From assembly GCA_965225955.1 (NCBI GenBank), contig CBDDBX010000019.1, positions 62,001 through 126,000 on the forward strand: 64,000 nt of DNA. The letters are read 5' to 3'. The notes beneath the pieces were generated by a model. It was not told the DNA's origin, ran no database searches, and saw only the letters and a program-made list of their open reading frames with translations. A program made the translations under genes and the position numbers. Origin of the DNA: CBDDBX01 sp965225955. Its GTDB lineage: Bacteria; Acidobacteriota; Aminicenantia; UBA2199. Shown here one piece after another: positions 38,813 through 46,710 of the stretch; position 1 is the stretch's first letter, and each line of letters starts with the position of its first letter.

Positions 38813-39242
38813 AGTGCCGGACAGAATTCTCAGGAAAATAGTTCCTGTTCTATTAATAACATCAGCTCTGATACTGGGATATAAGTATATTGTCTGGAAC
38901 TGGTATAAAGTTGAAGATAATATCGCTCTCATTAAGAATATAGCAGAAGCACCTAAACCGGAAGTTTTTAAAATAAGCAGAGATAAATCAGATCTGTATA
39001 TTAAAGTTTTTAAGTACCGTGAAGACGGATGTTATCTTACCGGAGATGTGCCGGAGGGTATTTTAAAATCGGAAAATATAAGCTTCAGCATTAATGGAAA
39101 GGAGCTTAAACCTATTGTAAAAAAGAGAAATTCTCAGGTTTTAGGGTTTGCAGATGGAAAGAGAACATACACAATTGCATCAGAGAGACTTAATAGAGAA
39201 GAATTTATAAAGATATATCGGGAGCTCAGAGGAATTCGCTGA
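38805..39242 (+). CDS. Small single-pass membrane or secreted protein, function unknown
   Basis: This 145-residue protein has one hydrophobic segment near the N-terminus (IVPVLLITSALILGYKYI) followed by about 115 polar residues, so it is probably anchored in the inner membrane with its bulk in the periplasm. The frame is open from 38769, but the ATG at 38805 overlaps the preceding stop (ATGATTAG), the usual arrangement here. It is the last gene of the polysaccharide run. I recognise no family. Confidence 0.7.
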   Translation: MIRVPDRILRKIVPVLLITSALILGYKYIVWNWYKVEDNIALIKNIAEAPKPEVFKISRDKSDLYIKVFKYREDGCYLTGDVPEGILKSENISFSINGKELKPIVKKRNSQVLGFADGKRTYTIASERLNREEFIKIYRELRGIR

Positions 39243-39298
39243 CTCTTGTGAAAAAATTATTAAAAATTCACTAAAAGTTTCAATATTCAAAATTTTGG

Positions 39299-39328
39299 TT
39301 TGCATCTTCCTGTCTCATCTTTTAAGAT
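39299..39328 (+). promoter_or_regulatory. Possible promoter for the 42-residue small ORF
   Basis: TTGCAT at 39299-39304 and TAAGAT at 39323-39328 are 18 bases apart, about 28 bases before the small ORF's start. The match to sigma-70 boxes is moderate. Confidence 0.35.
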
Positions 39329-39355
39329 ACTGTTAGAAGAGACAGAGGAGGCTTA

Positions 39356-39484
39356 ATGTTAAAGAAGATATTATTAGTTGTTATTGTGTTCTTTTTTATC
39401 CTTGGATTAGGGGACTCCAGTGCTTTATCCGGTTCAGGAGATTGTCTGGAAAAAGTAAATCACAACAACACAGCTACTGGCTGA
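39356..39484 (+). CDS. Small secreted peptide candidate, 42 residues
   Basis: An ATG follows a strong ribosome site (GAGGAGG, about 5 bases upstream). The product begins MLKKILLVVIVFFFILGLG, a clear signal peptide or membrane anchor, then a short polar tail with one Cys (SGSGDCLEKVNHNNTATG). It lies alone between the polysaccharide operon and a convergent permease gene. The combination of an ideal ribosome site, a signal-like N-terminus and a possible promoter argues for a real gene. The function is unknown; a lipobox is not evident. Confidence 0.55.
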   Translation: MLKKILLVVIVFFFILGLGDSSALSGSGDCLEKVNHNNTATG

Positions 39485-39509
39485 CTTCTTCAGCTTTTAA
39501 TTAAAAGGG

Positions 39510-41921
39510 CTATTGCCTGAGAATTGATGCGGGATTTTCAGATGCAGCTCTGTATATTCTTATTGATGTTACTGCAAGCATCATAATCATAGTTATTAAG
39601 CCTGCCAGAACAAAATACCATATTGTAAGATCAACTCTGTAAGCAAAATTACTCAGCCACTCCTCCATAAAGAGCCAGGCTGCGGGAACAGATACAATTG
39701 TGGAAATAAGAAATATTCTGATGAACTCCACATTCAGTAATCCCACTATATTTTTAACTCCTGCGCCTCCAACCTTTCTTATACCTATCTCTTTCCTTCT
39801 ATCTCTGGTAACCATTATTACAAGGCCTGTAAGTCCAATACAGGATATAAGAATAGCTATTGATGTAAAGAGAAGGAGAATGCTCTGATATCTCATATCT
39901 GATTTATAAAGAGAGTTCAATCGCTGGGACAGAAATCTGAAATCAAAAGGAGCAGCAGGATATATCTTCTGCCATATCTGTTCAATCTCTTTAAGAACTC
40001 CTGCGGGGTTTGATGTTTTCAATTTTACATCGTAACTGCCAAAAATAGCTGGATGGTTGTTGTAGTAGAGAGTAGGCTGAACCGGAGAGTGAAGGCTCAT
40101 CTGATTAAAATCAGCAACCACTCCTGTAATTGTGAGAGTATCTTTACCTCCTGATTTGACCTTCTGCCAGAGTGCTTCCTGAGGTGAAGAGAACCCGAGA
40201 GCTTTTACAGCAGATTCATTGATTATTATCTTACCCTTATCTTTTTGGTATGAATCACTAAACTCCCTTCCTCTGATAAACCTGATAGAGTGTACTTTGA
40301 AAAAATCCTTATCTATCATATGACTTTTAAACGAGATATTTGGTATCTTAATGCCTCTGACGTGAGTGATGCGATTAGTCTCAGTTACTTCATCTCCAAT
40401 AGTATATTTAGCACTTGACACAGCTTCTACTCCATTAATTCCTGATACTTTATCTCTGAAGGATCTGTATAGCCGGGTTTTGTTTTTGTTAAGGTTAAGA
40501 GTTCTTGGGGCTTTAAGAAGAACTGTGCCCTCTTCACTGTACCCTTTAGTAAAACTACTTATAAAATCAGATTGCCTGTTTATTACAACTACAGAACTTA
40601 TAAGAATTGTTGTAATAGTCAGTTGAAACACTGTCAGCCATCTTTTACCTGATCTTTTGCCAGTTGTGGGTTGTGCGGTAATCGGGAATTTTCTGATTTT
40701 ATAAAACCAGGCAGATATGTATAAGGCTGATAGAGAGGTTATAGCTAAAACTGCCAGTGGAAAAAACAGAGTAAAACCGGGATTACTACTCAGATAACCA
40801 ACAGTGTCTATTCCACTCAATGATCCGAAACTACTCAGACATAATAGGGAGATAATCAATGAAAGAGTTCCTGCAATAGAATTAATAATCAGGGATTCTG
40901 AAAGAAGTTCCAGTAGAATCTCTCTTCTGTCTGCTCCGAGAAATCTTCTGATTTTAAGGTTAGATGATTTTTTAAAAAAGCCTGATATAAGAATATTGGC
41001 ATAATTAATCCAGGTAATCAGAAGAATAATGATGCCTATAAAAACAACTATTTTCAATTTAAGAGGATCTGCTTTAGGTTTGAATTCATTTTCCAGATGA
41101 GGCAGAGTGTGTATTTTATCCAGCTCCTGAAGTTTAAAAAAGACCTTTATGCCTGCACCACTGAATTTATCAGGAAGATTGCTGTTAACTGTGCTGTCAA
41201 TCTTTGCCTGTATTATAGCGGTATCTGCGTTGTTTCTTAATTTCACATATGTGTAGAGCCAGTCAGAGCCATACCAGTTACGATCTTTTACTCCGTATTC
41301 TCCAAGAAGATTATCCAGAGTTGAAAGTGAAAGCAACAGCTTAAAATTGAAGTGAGAGGTTTCCGGTATATCTTTATAAACCCCTGTTACTTTAAATGAC
41401 ATATACTCGTTCAGATATAGTATCTTACCAACAGGGTTCTGATTATTGAAGAATTTTTTAGCTATAGATTCAGATAACACCATACTTAGTGGATCTTTCA
41501 GAGCTGTTGAGGGATTACCACTTATCATCTCAAGAGGGAAGAGTGAGAAGAATGAAGGATCGGTCCATAACAGATCTACATCATTAGCTTTAACTTTATC
41601 TCTGAAAAGAAGGCACTTTTCATATCCGGCTCTGCAATAATCTTCCACTTCAGGGAGTTTATCTTTTAATAATGGTCCTACAGCATATACTGAAGTGGCT
41701 CTGCTGAATAGGGTTTTACCGTCCTGAATCTGGGTATAACTTAATCTGAATAGTTTATCTTTCTGTGGGATAAATTCATCATATCCGGTTTCATAGTTGT
41801 GATAGATCAGAATAAAGAAGCAGGCGGTAAATCCTGCGGTTAACCCGATAATATTGAAAATAGATGAAACTCCGTTTTTAAGAATATTTCTCAGAGTTAT
41901 TGTAAAGCCGATGCTTCTCAT
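39510..41921 (-). CDS. FtsX/MacB-type ABC transporter permease
   Basis: This 803-residue protein has an N-terminal membrane segment (NIIGLTAGFTACFFILIY), a MacB-like periplasmic core, then membrane bundles around residues 265-420 and 665-800, the duplicated FtsX plan common in Bacteroidota-type genomes. The frame extends to 41990, but the ATG at 41921 is preceded by AAGGAG at correct spacing and starts at the conserved ITLRNILKN motif. No ATPase gene is adjacent, so it must pair with one encoded elsewhere. Such permeases act in antimicrobial-peptide export, lipoprotein release or cell-envelope signalling. Confidence 0.87.
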   Translation of the reverse strand: MRSIGFTITLRNILKNGVSSIFNIIGLTAGFTACFFILIYHNYETGYDEFIPQKDKLFRLSYTQIQDGKTLFSRATSVYAVGPLLKDKLPEVEDYCRAGYEKCLLFRDKVKANDVDLLWTDPSFFSLFPLEMISGNPSTALKDPLSMVLSESIAKKFFNNQNPVGKILYLNEYMSFKVTGVYKDIPETSHFNFKLLLSLSTLDNLLGEYGVKDRNWYGSDWLYTYVKLRNNADTAIIQAKIDSTVNSNLPDKFSGAGIKVFFKLQELDKIHTLPHLENEFKPKADPLKLKIVVFIGIIILLITWINYANILISGFFKKSSNLKIRRFLGADRREILLELLSESLIINSIAGTLSLIISLLCLSSFGSLSGIDTVGYLSSNPGFTLFFPLAVLAITSLSALYISAWFYKIRKFPITAQPTTGKRSGKRWLTVFQLTITTILISSVVVINRQSDFISSFTKGYSEEGTVLLKAPRTLNLNKNKTRLYRSFRDKVSGINGVEAVSSAKYTIGDEVTETNRITHVRGIKIPNISFKSHMIDKDFFKVHSIRFIRGREFSDSYQKDKGKIIINESAVKALGFSSPQEALWQKVKSGGKDTLTITGVVADFNQMSLHSPVQPTLYYNNHPAIFGSYDVKLKTSNPAGVLKEIEQIWQKIYPAAPFDFRFLSQRLNSLYKSDMRYQSILLLFTSIAILISCIGLTGLVIMVTRDRRKEIGIRKVGGAGVKNIVGLLNVEFIRIFLISTIVSVPAAWLFMEEWLSNFAYRVDLTIWYFVLAGLITMIMMLAVTSIRIYRAASENPASILRQ

Positions 41922-42051
41922 AATTCTACTCCTTACTGGATTTATATGATAAGTAAATTTTAGTATAACAATAGATATGTAATATATCAATGAGATTTGG
42001 ATATCTGATTGAATGTTAAATTAACTTTACTTTTTTACGCTTGTCTTTTTT

Positions 42052-42080
42052 TTGAAAACATAGATGAATTTTCTGATATA
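42052..42080 (+). promoter_or_regulatory. Probable promoter for the GPP34 gene
   Basis: TTGAAA at 42052-42057 and GATATA at 42075-42080 are 17 bases apart, in the gap between two divergent genes. The GPP34 start follows about 38 bases later with a GGAGG ribosome site. Confidence 0.45.
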
Positions 42081-42118
42081 GTTTGTAGTAGTAACTCATT
42101 AAATAATATGGAGGTCTT

Positions 42119-42805
42119 ATGAAAACCAATCTTATAGACGAACTGCTTCTTCTGGGGCTGAACGACTCCAAAGGAGATTTTGATGTAGATCTTTCTGCTC
42201 TTGCTTACGGACTGGGAGGAGCTCTTGTTCTTGAACTGATTCTTAATAACAGAATTTCTATTGTCAGTGGAGTTGTAAGGATTAAGGACAGTAGGTTTAT
42301 CGGTGAACCGATTATAGATAAGTATTTTCAGAAGATTATGGAGTCTAAAAAAGAGAGAGAGTTATCATTCTGGATTGAGAGCCTGAGTACTGCCGGTGAA
42401 GACCTTAAATATACAACAATAGATAAACTTGTTGCTGGTGGAATACTTAGAATGAGTAAAGAGAAGGTTCTATGGGTCTTTAATACTAACAGATACCCTG
42501 CACGTAACGCTACTCCTGAAAACAGACTAAGGAAGAGACTAAACGATATTATTGTTAAAGAGTTGAAGCCAGAACTAAGAGAAGCAATGCTTCTGAGTAT
42601 GATAAATTCCTGCGGTATGGTATCTGATATTTTTGGTTCATCCAGAGAGAAAGCTTATAAGAGAAGAATAAAAGAGATTGCTGAAGGAGAAGAGGTTGCT
42701 GTTGCAGCAGGTAAAGCAATTAAAGAGGTAAAAGATCATATCGATGCTGCTGTTATGACTGCAGTTACTACTTCTCTGGTAACTACAACAATAATAAACA
42801 GTTAG
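42119..42805 (+). CDS. GPP34 (GOLPH3/VPS74-like) family protein
   Basis: This 228-residue protein matches the GPP34 pattern: LIDELLLLGLND near the N-terminus, LAYGLGGALVLELILNNRI, a central KLVAGGIL and the late NRYPARN. In eukaryotes this family binds phosphatidylinositol-4-phosphate and retains Golgi glycosyltransferases. Bacterial members exist, mostly in actinobacteria and a few other phyla, with poorly known roles. The C-terminus ends in an Ala/Val/Thr-rich, possibly amphipathic stretch. A small membrane protein gene follows after 21 bases. Confidence 0.8.
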   Translation: MKTNLIDELLLLGLNDSKGDFDVDLSALAYGLGGALVLELILNNRISIVSGVVRIKDSRFIGEPIIDKYFQKIMESKKERELSFWIESLSTAGEDLKYTTIDKLVAGGILRMSKEKVLWVFNTNRYPARNATPENRLRKRLNDIIVKELKPELREAMLLSMINSCGMVSDIFGSSREKAYKRRIKEIAEGEEVAVAAGKAIKEVKDHIDAAVMTAVTTSLVTTTIINS

Positions 42806-42826
42806 TTCTCTTTCAAAATTAATATT

Positions 42827-43009
42827 ATGAAAAAGAAGAGAACAGACTATAACGCTTTTGTATCAATAGGAATTGCATTTATTGGTGCAGGTATAGCTTC
42901 TATTTCAACAACTAACAGAGGGGTAGGACTGGGACTTCTTACCCTTGGTATAGTCTATTTAATTACCGGAGTTGCAAAAACGGGAAAAAGTAATCGAAAA
43001 AAACCGTAA
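42827..43009 (+). CDS. Small membrane protein, 60 residues
   Basis: This 60-residue protein has two hydrophobic stretches (FVSIGIAFIGAGIASIS and GLGLLTLGIVYLITGVA) with basic ends, predicting a two-segment inner-membrane hairpin. No clear Shine-Dalgarno is seen. It probably shares a transcript with the GPP34 gene. I recognise no family function. Confidence 0.6.
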   Translation: MKKKRTDYNAFVSIGIAFIGAGIASISTTNRGVGLGLLTLGIVYLITGVAKTGKSNRKKP

Positions 43010-43042
43010 ATCAAACTGTTCTGTTAATGTTTGGGTAATGTC

Positions 43043-43071
43043 TTGATTTCTTCGGTTTCAGAATGTACAAT
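43043..43071 (+). promoter_or_regulatory. Promoter for the LysE-family gene
   Basis: TTGATT at 43043-43048 and TACAAT at 43066-43071 are separated by exactly 17 bases, close to the sigma-70 consensus. They lie 47 bases before the LysE start. Confidence 0.6.
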
Positions 43072-43117
43072 CTGAACAGTCCAAAAACTACTTAAATTGT
43101 ATTAAAGGGAGAGATCT

Positions 43118-43741
43118 ATGTATATTGAACAGGCTATAGTATTTGGTATTACCGCTCTTATTGCTTCGATTATTCCGGGACCAGCCATGCTGATGGCTCT
43201 TACTCACGGTATGAATCACGGAGCTGCCCGCACAACTGCTTCTGCATTGGGTAATGTTTCTGTAACTATTTTTCAGGCGGGACTCTCTTTAACAGGTCTG
43301 GGAACAGTACTTGTGGCTTCTGAAACAGTATTTCAGGTAATCAAATGGGGAGGAGTTGCCTACCTTATATATGTTGGAATATCTGTACTTTTATCATCTG
43401 AGCTATCCTTTAAAAGAGATAGTAATAGTGAAAAAACTGTGTCTTTTAAAAAACTCTTTGGTCAGGGAGCTATGGTAACGGCAGGTAACCCAAAAGCTGT
43501 TATATTCTTTACTGCTGTTTTTCCGCAGTTTATAAGAGAAGACGGGTCATATTTGTCTCAGGGGTTAATTCTTATATCTCTCTGTGCCTTTTCAGCTTTT
43601 ATAAGTTTTATGGTGTATGCAATTGGGGGGCAGAAAATTGTCAATGTTCTCTCAAATGGTTTTTTCAGGAAATATTTCAAAAAGGTCCTGGGATTAACAT
43701 TCATTGGAGCAGGAATTGGGCTTGCATTAAGTAAAAAGTAA
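43118..43741 (+). CDS. LysE/RhtB-family amino-acid exporter
   Basis: This 207-residue protein has about six hydrophobic segments. ASIIPGPAMLMALTHGMNHG near residue 18 is the LysE/RhtB signature and GNPKAVIFF at about residue 128 is also family-typical. It likely exports an amino acid or a small derivative across the inner membrane. A GGGAGAG ribosome site precedes the ATG. A VOC-family gene follows after 25 bases. Confidence 0.9.
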   Translation: MYIEQAIVFGITALIASIIPGPAMLMALTHGMNHGAARTTASALGNVSVTIFQAGLSLTGLGTVLVASETVFQVIKWGGVAYLIYVGISVLLSSELSFKRDSNSEKTVSFKKLFGQGAMVTAGNPKAVIFFTAVFPQFIREDGSYLSQGLILISLCAFSAFISFMVYAIGGQKIVNVLSNGFFRKYFKKVLGLTFIGAGIGLALSKK

Positions 43742-43766
43742 AATTAGTTTTACATAAGGAGATAAA

Positions 43767-44198
43767 ATGAAACAGTCAATTGTACATATTGCATTAGTAG
43801 TAAAAGATTATGATGAAGCAATAGAGTTTTATACAGAAAAGCTCAATTTTGAGCTTCTTGAAGACACTTACCAGGCTGAGCAGGATAAGAGGTGGGTGGT
43901 TATAGCACCACCAGGATCAAAAGGTACAACTATACTTCTTGCAAGAGCTTCAAAGCCGGTTCAGGAACCATTTATAGGTAATCAGGCGGGAGGCAGGGTT
44001 TTTCTTTTTCTTAATAGTGACGACTTCTGGAGAGACTATAATGAGATGGTTTCCAAAGGGATAAAGTTCATAAGAGAGCCAAAAGAGGCGGATTATGGAA
44101 TGGTTGCTGTTTTTGAAGATCTCTATGGCAATTTATGGGACCTACTTCAACTTAAACCTGATCACCATATAGCCAGAAGGTTTGCTGATTCAGAATAG
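43767..44198 (+). CDS. VOC-superfamily (glyoxalase/bleomycin-resistance-like) protein
   Basis: This 143-residue protein has the VOC plan: IVHIALVVKDYDEAIEFYTE at the start and VAVFEDLYGNLWDLLQ near the end, where His and Glu positions bind a metal in this family. It may act on a small electrophile or dioxygenate a substrate; many such proteins are unassigned. An AAGGAG ribosome site lies upstream. Confidence 0.88.
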   Translation: MKQSIVHIALVVKDYDEAIEFYTEKLNFELLEDTYQAEQDKRWVVIAPPGSKGTTILLARASKPVQEPFIGNQAGGRVFLFLNSDDFWRDYNEMVSKGIKFIREPKEADYGMVAVFEDLYGNLWDLLQLKPDHHIARRFADSE

Positions 44199-44206
44199 TT
44201 TTTTTA

Positions 44207-45010
44207 TTAAGGCAGGATAGTTACAGGCTCTTTTCTGGTAGTTGCAGCTTCTTTCAGAATCTGTTTCATTGCAAGTTTTATCATAGAGTTAACTTTGGCA
44301 CTTCTGCCATCACAGGGGCAGCCTTTAACACATGCCATGCATCCTATACACATCTCTTCAGCCTCTGCATATCTGTAAGAGCCGTTACCGGATATCAGGT
44401 TACAGGGGCAAAGGGAACTGCATTTACCACATTCCCTGCATAGTTCGGGGTTATAAACTGGTTTAAGAGCAGTATACTTTTCAGATCTGGATACTCTGTC
44501 CAGTTGTATAGGAATGTTACTTATATTACTGCATGCATTATTAATGCTGTTCCCAAACTCAAAAGCTTTCTTAAGGTCTGAATCATCAGGTCTGTCTATT
44601 GCAATGGGTATTATGTCAGAGTATGAGTGTTCTCCTATAAATATTCCTGCAGAGTTTACACTGAAGCCTGCTTCTGTTAGTAAAGATACCATTGTGTGCA
44701 GGGATACACCGTAATCACGATTACCGTAAACCACCACTGCAGTGGCTGTTGTCTTCTTTACTGCAGCGATCTTTCCCAGAACTTCTATTATCTGGAGAGG
44801 AAGTTTACCTGAATATACAGGAGCACCAACAATAATATGATCTACCTGTTCAAAATCGAAGCTGCCATTAATAAGTTCTTCTCTGACCTCTGGTCTTGTT
44901 GTATCGATTATTGCGGGATTCTGATTACCCATTCCTCTGGAAATTTCAAAACAGATCCTGCGGGTAGTGTCTGTGGGTGAGAAGACTACCAGCCCAATTC
45001 TTTTATTCAT
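44207..45010 (-). CDS. EFR1-type flavodoxin-ferredoxin protein
   Basis: This 267-residue protein has an N-terminal flavodoxin-like domain (GLVVFSPTDTTRRI, then IIVGAPVYSGKLPLQI). Near the C-terminus are two 4Fe-4S motifs: CRECGKCSSLCPC and CIGCMACVKGCPC. This order is the EFR1 (flavodoxin plus ferredoxin) architecture, a cytoplasmic electron-transfer protein. It converges on the VOC gene, with only 8 bases between their ends. Confidence 0.87.
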   Translation of the reverse strand: MNKRIGLVVFSPTDTTRRICFEISRGMGNQNPAIIDTTRPEVREELINGSFDFEQVDHIIVGAPVYSGKLPLQIIEVLGKIAAVKKTTATAVVVYGNRDYGVSLHTMVSLLTEAGFSVNSAGIFIGEHSYSDIIPIAIDRPDDSDLKKAFEFGNSINNACSNISNIPIQLDRVSRSEKYTALKPVYNPELCRECGKCSSLCPCNLISGNGSYRYAEAEEMCIGCMACVKGCPCDGRSAKVNSMIKLAMKQILKEAATTRKEPVTILP

Positions 45011-45142
45011 AAATTCACCTTAATTTCTTAGTAAAATTTCTTCTTAACTAATCTTATACACCAGTGAAGAAAAAAAAGTAACATAAAAATAGAACTTCCT
45101 GAGGAAAACATTAAAAACCTGCAGGATGAGATACCTGTGTCA

Positions 45143-45179
45143 GGCAATTAAAGTCCTAATAACCACCCCACCCTCGTTC
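45143..45179. repeat. 37-bp direct repeat, copy 1
   Basis: GGCAATTAAAGTCCTAATAA and the following CCACCCCACCCTCGTTC recur at 48737-48773 with one mismatch. Both copies lie in the non-coding DNA upstream of kinase genes. The origin is unknown. Confidence 0.75.
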
Positions 45180-45238
45180 TTTAGTGAGCCTGGGAGCAGT
45201 GATTAATTATGGAGAAGGCCACACAGAGTTCTTTAGAT

Positions 45239-45382
45239 TGTCTCAAAACTCATATAACATTTTTGAACCGCTAATACACGCGAATAAAAACAAAAAATAC
45301 TAAAAAAAGCGTAAAAATTTCTGCTGCATTGTTTTTTAATGGGCTTTTTTAATTTACGCTAAGTTGAGGTGGTTTTGAGACA
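45239..45382. repeat. MITE-like inverted-repeat element
   Basis: The ends are perfect 11-base inverted repeats, TGTCTCAAAAC at 45239-45249 and GTTTTGAGACA at 45372-45382. Inside is a second inverted pair, AGCGTAAA at 45308-45315 and TTTACGCT at 45353-45360. No ORF is present. The structure suggests a short non-autonomous mobile element or a large RNA hairpin. A flanking target duplication was not found by eye. Confidence 0.4.
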
Positions 45383-45434
45383 TCCTCTACCTGTATGCGC
45401 CTCCTTATCCAAAAGAGGGGGATTGGCGTTCGGG

Positions 45435-45567
45435 CTTGCCCTGAGTTTATCGAAGGGTTTGACTTTGTATTCCTCTTAATTGAATGTAATAGCGTGTATT
45501 AGCGTCTTCATTAGCGGTTATTAGCGTTCCGGCCTGCCCTGAGTTTGTCGAAGGGCTTGACTTTGTA
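45435..45567. repeat. REP-like repeats, two copies upstream of the first kinase
   Basis: Two copies of a unit containing CCCTGAGTTT(A/G)TCGAAGG lie at 45435-45470 and 45533-45567, each followed by TTGACTTTGTAT and CTCTTAATTGAATG. Related copies lie at 45631-45660 and 51944-51973. The core CCCT...AGGG can pair as a short hairpin. Between them are short TTAGCG/TTCGCG-rich repeats. The rest of the 45011-45695 gap shows no gene. Confidence 0.75.
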
Positions 45568-45595
45568 TTTCTCTTAATTGAATGCAATATCCTGA

Positions 45596-46710
45596 ATTCG
45601 CGTTTCTCATTCGCGATGGTTGGCGTTCCGCCTGTCCTGAGCTTGTCGAAGGGTTTGACTTTGGTTTTGATGGTGGTTAATATTCAATCATTAATATGGC
45701 ACAGCGGGAACAGTTTTTTCAGAAGGCTTCAGAACTACTTTCTGGTAGTTATGAGCTTATATCAGAAATCGGATATGGTGGTATGGGACTGGTCTATAAA
45801 GCCCGGGAGATATCCTCTGAAAACATTGTAGCTATAAAAGCTATCCGGCCGGAGCACACATATAATGACACTATGCTTAAGCGTTTTGAGAAGGAGGTGC
45901 TTCTTACTCAGAAGGTGGATAGCAGACATGTTGTGAATATAAAGAACTATCTGGTAGTTGAAGGCTTTCACTTTATAGTAATGGAGTATCTGAAAGGGGA
46001 GAGTCTTGCTCAGATTATAAGAAATACCGGCTCTCTTGAAGTGAAAGAAACTGTAGCAATTGCTTTACAGATTCTTGAAGGTCTTAAAGCTGCTCACGAT
46101 CAATCGGTTATTCACAGAGATTTAAAGCCTCACAATATAGTTGTTGATTCTCAGGGGGCAGCTGTTATTACAGATTTTGGCCTTGCCCGTGAGGTTGATT
46201 CAACCAGATTAACTGCAACTTCAGGATTAATGGGTACACCGCAGTATATTGCTCCTGAACAGTGGCTTGGTGAGAAGCCGGATTTAAGAACAGATATCTA
46301 CTCTTTTGGAATCATGCTTTATGAGATGGTTTACGGTTTATTGCCATTTCAAAGTTCTAAAGATTATGGTTACATGGATTTACACCTCAACAAGCCAGTT
46401 AAACTTCCCGGAAAAGTAGATGGAAGAAAAATACCTGGTTATCTGAGAGGCATAATACTCAAATGTCTTGAAAAGAAACCATCACAACGCTACCAGTCGG
46501 TACAACAGATAATAGATGATTTATCAAAGCAGAGAGCTACGGGTTCCTTTAAAATCAGAATAAAGAGTCGTTTAAAAAGAACTTCCAAAGCTTTAGTGGT
46601 TTCAGTTCTTTTGTTGATGGCACTGATAGCAGGAGCATATTTTACTGAATCTTATATTGAAGAGAAAACAAAACCGGTTCCAGCTAAGCCAACCAAACCA
46701 CTAACTTTCG
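45596..46710 (+). repeat. Kinase-module direct repeat, copy 1
   Basis: The DNA from the promoter (45655) through the kinase domain and first membrane segment recurs almost unchanged at 48853-49908, and up to the end of the kinase domain at 51968-52817. Copies 1 and 3 also share the 59 bases upstream (45596-45654 and 51909-51967). Differences are scattered single bases. Confidence 0.9.
45655..45683 (+). promoter_or_regulatory. Promoter of the first kinase gene
   Basis: TTGACT at 45655-45660 and TAATAT at 45678-45683 are 17 bases apart, near the sigma-70 consensus. The ATG is only 12 bases after the -10 box and no Shine-Dalgarno is visible, so the mRNA would have a leader of roughly five bases. 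The TTGACTTTG is the edge of the REP-like repeat. Confidence 0.65.

Noticed and set aside
39243..39290. Rho-independent terminator after the polysaccharide operon
   Set aside because: GTGAA...TTCAC can pair, but the stem is only 5 bp with an A-rich loop and no U tract.
44180..44210. Terminator between the convergent VOC and EFR1-type genes
   Set aside because: There is a T run after the VOC stop but no convincing hairpin in the 8-base gap or the gene ends.
45616..45831. 71-residue ORF starting upstream of kinase 1, and its match upstream of kinase 3
   Set aside because: It translates the REP-like repeat and then runs out of frame inside the kinase gene. It is a shadow.
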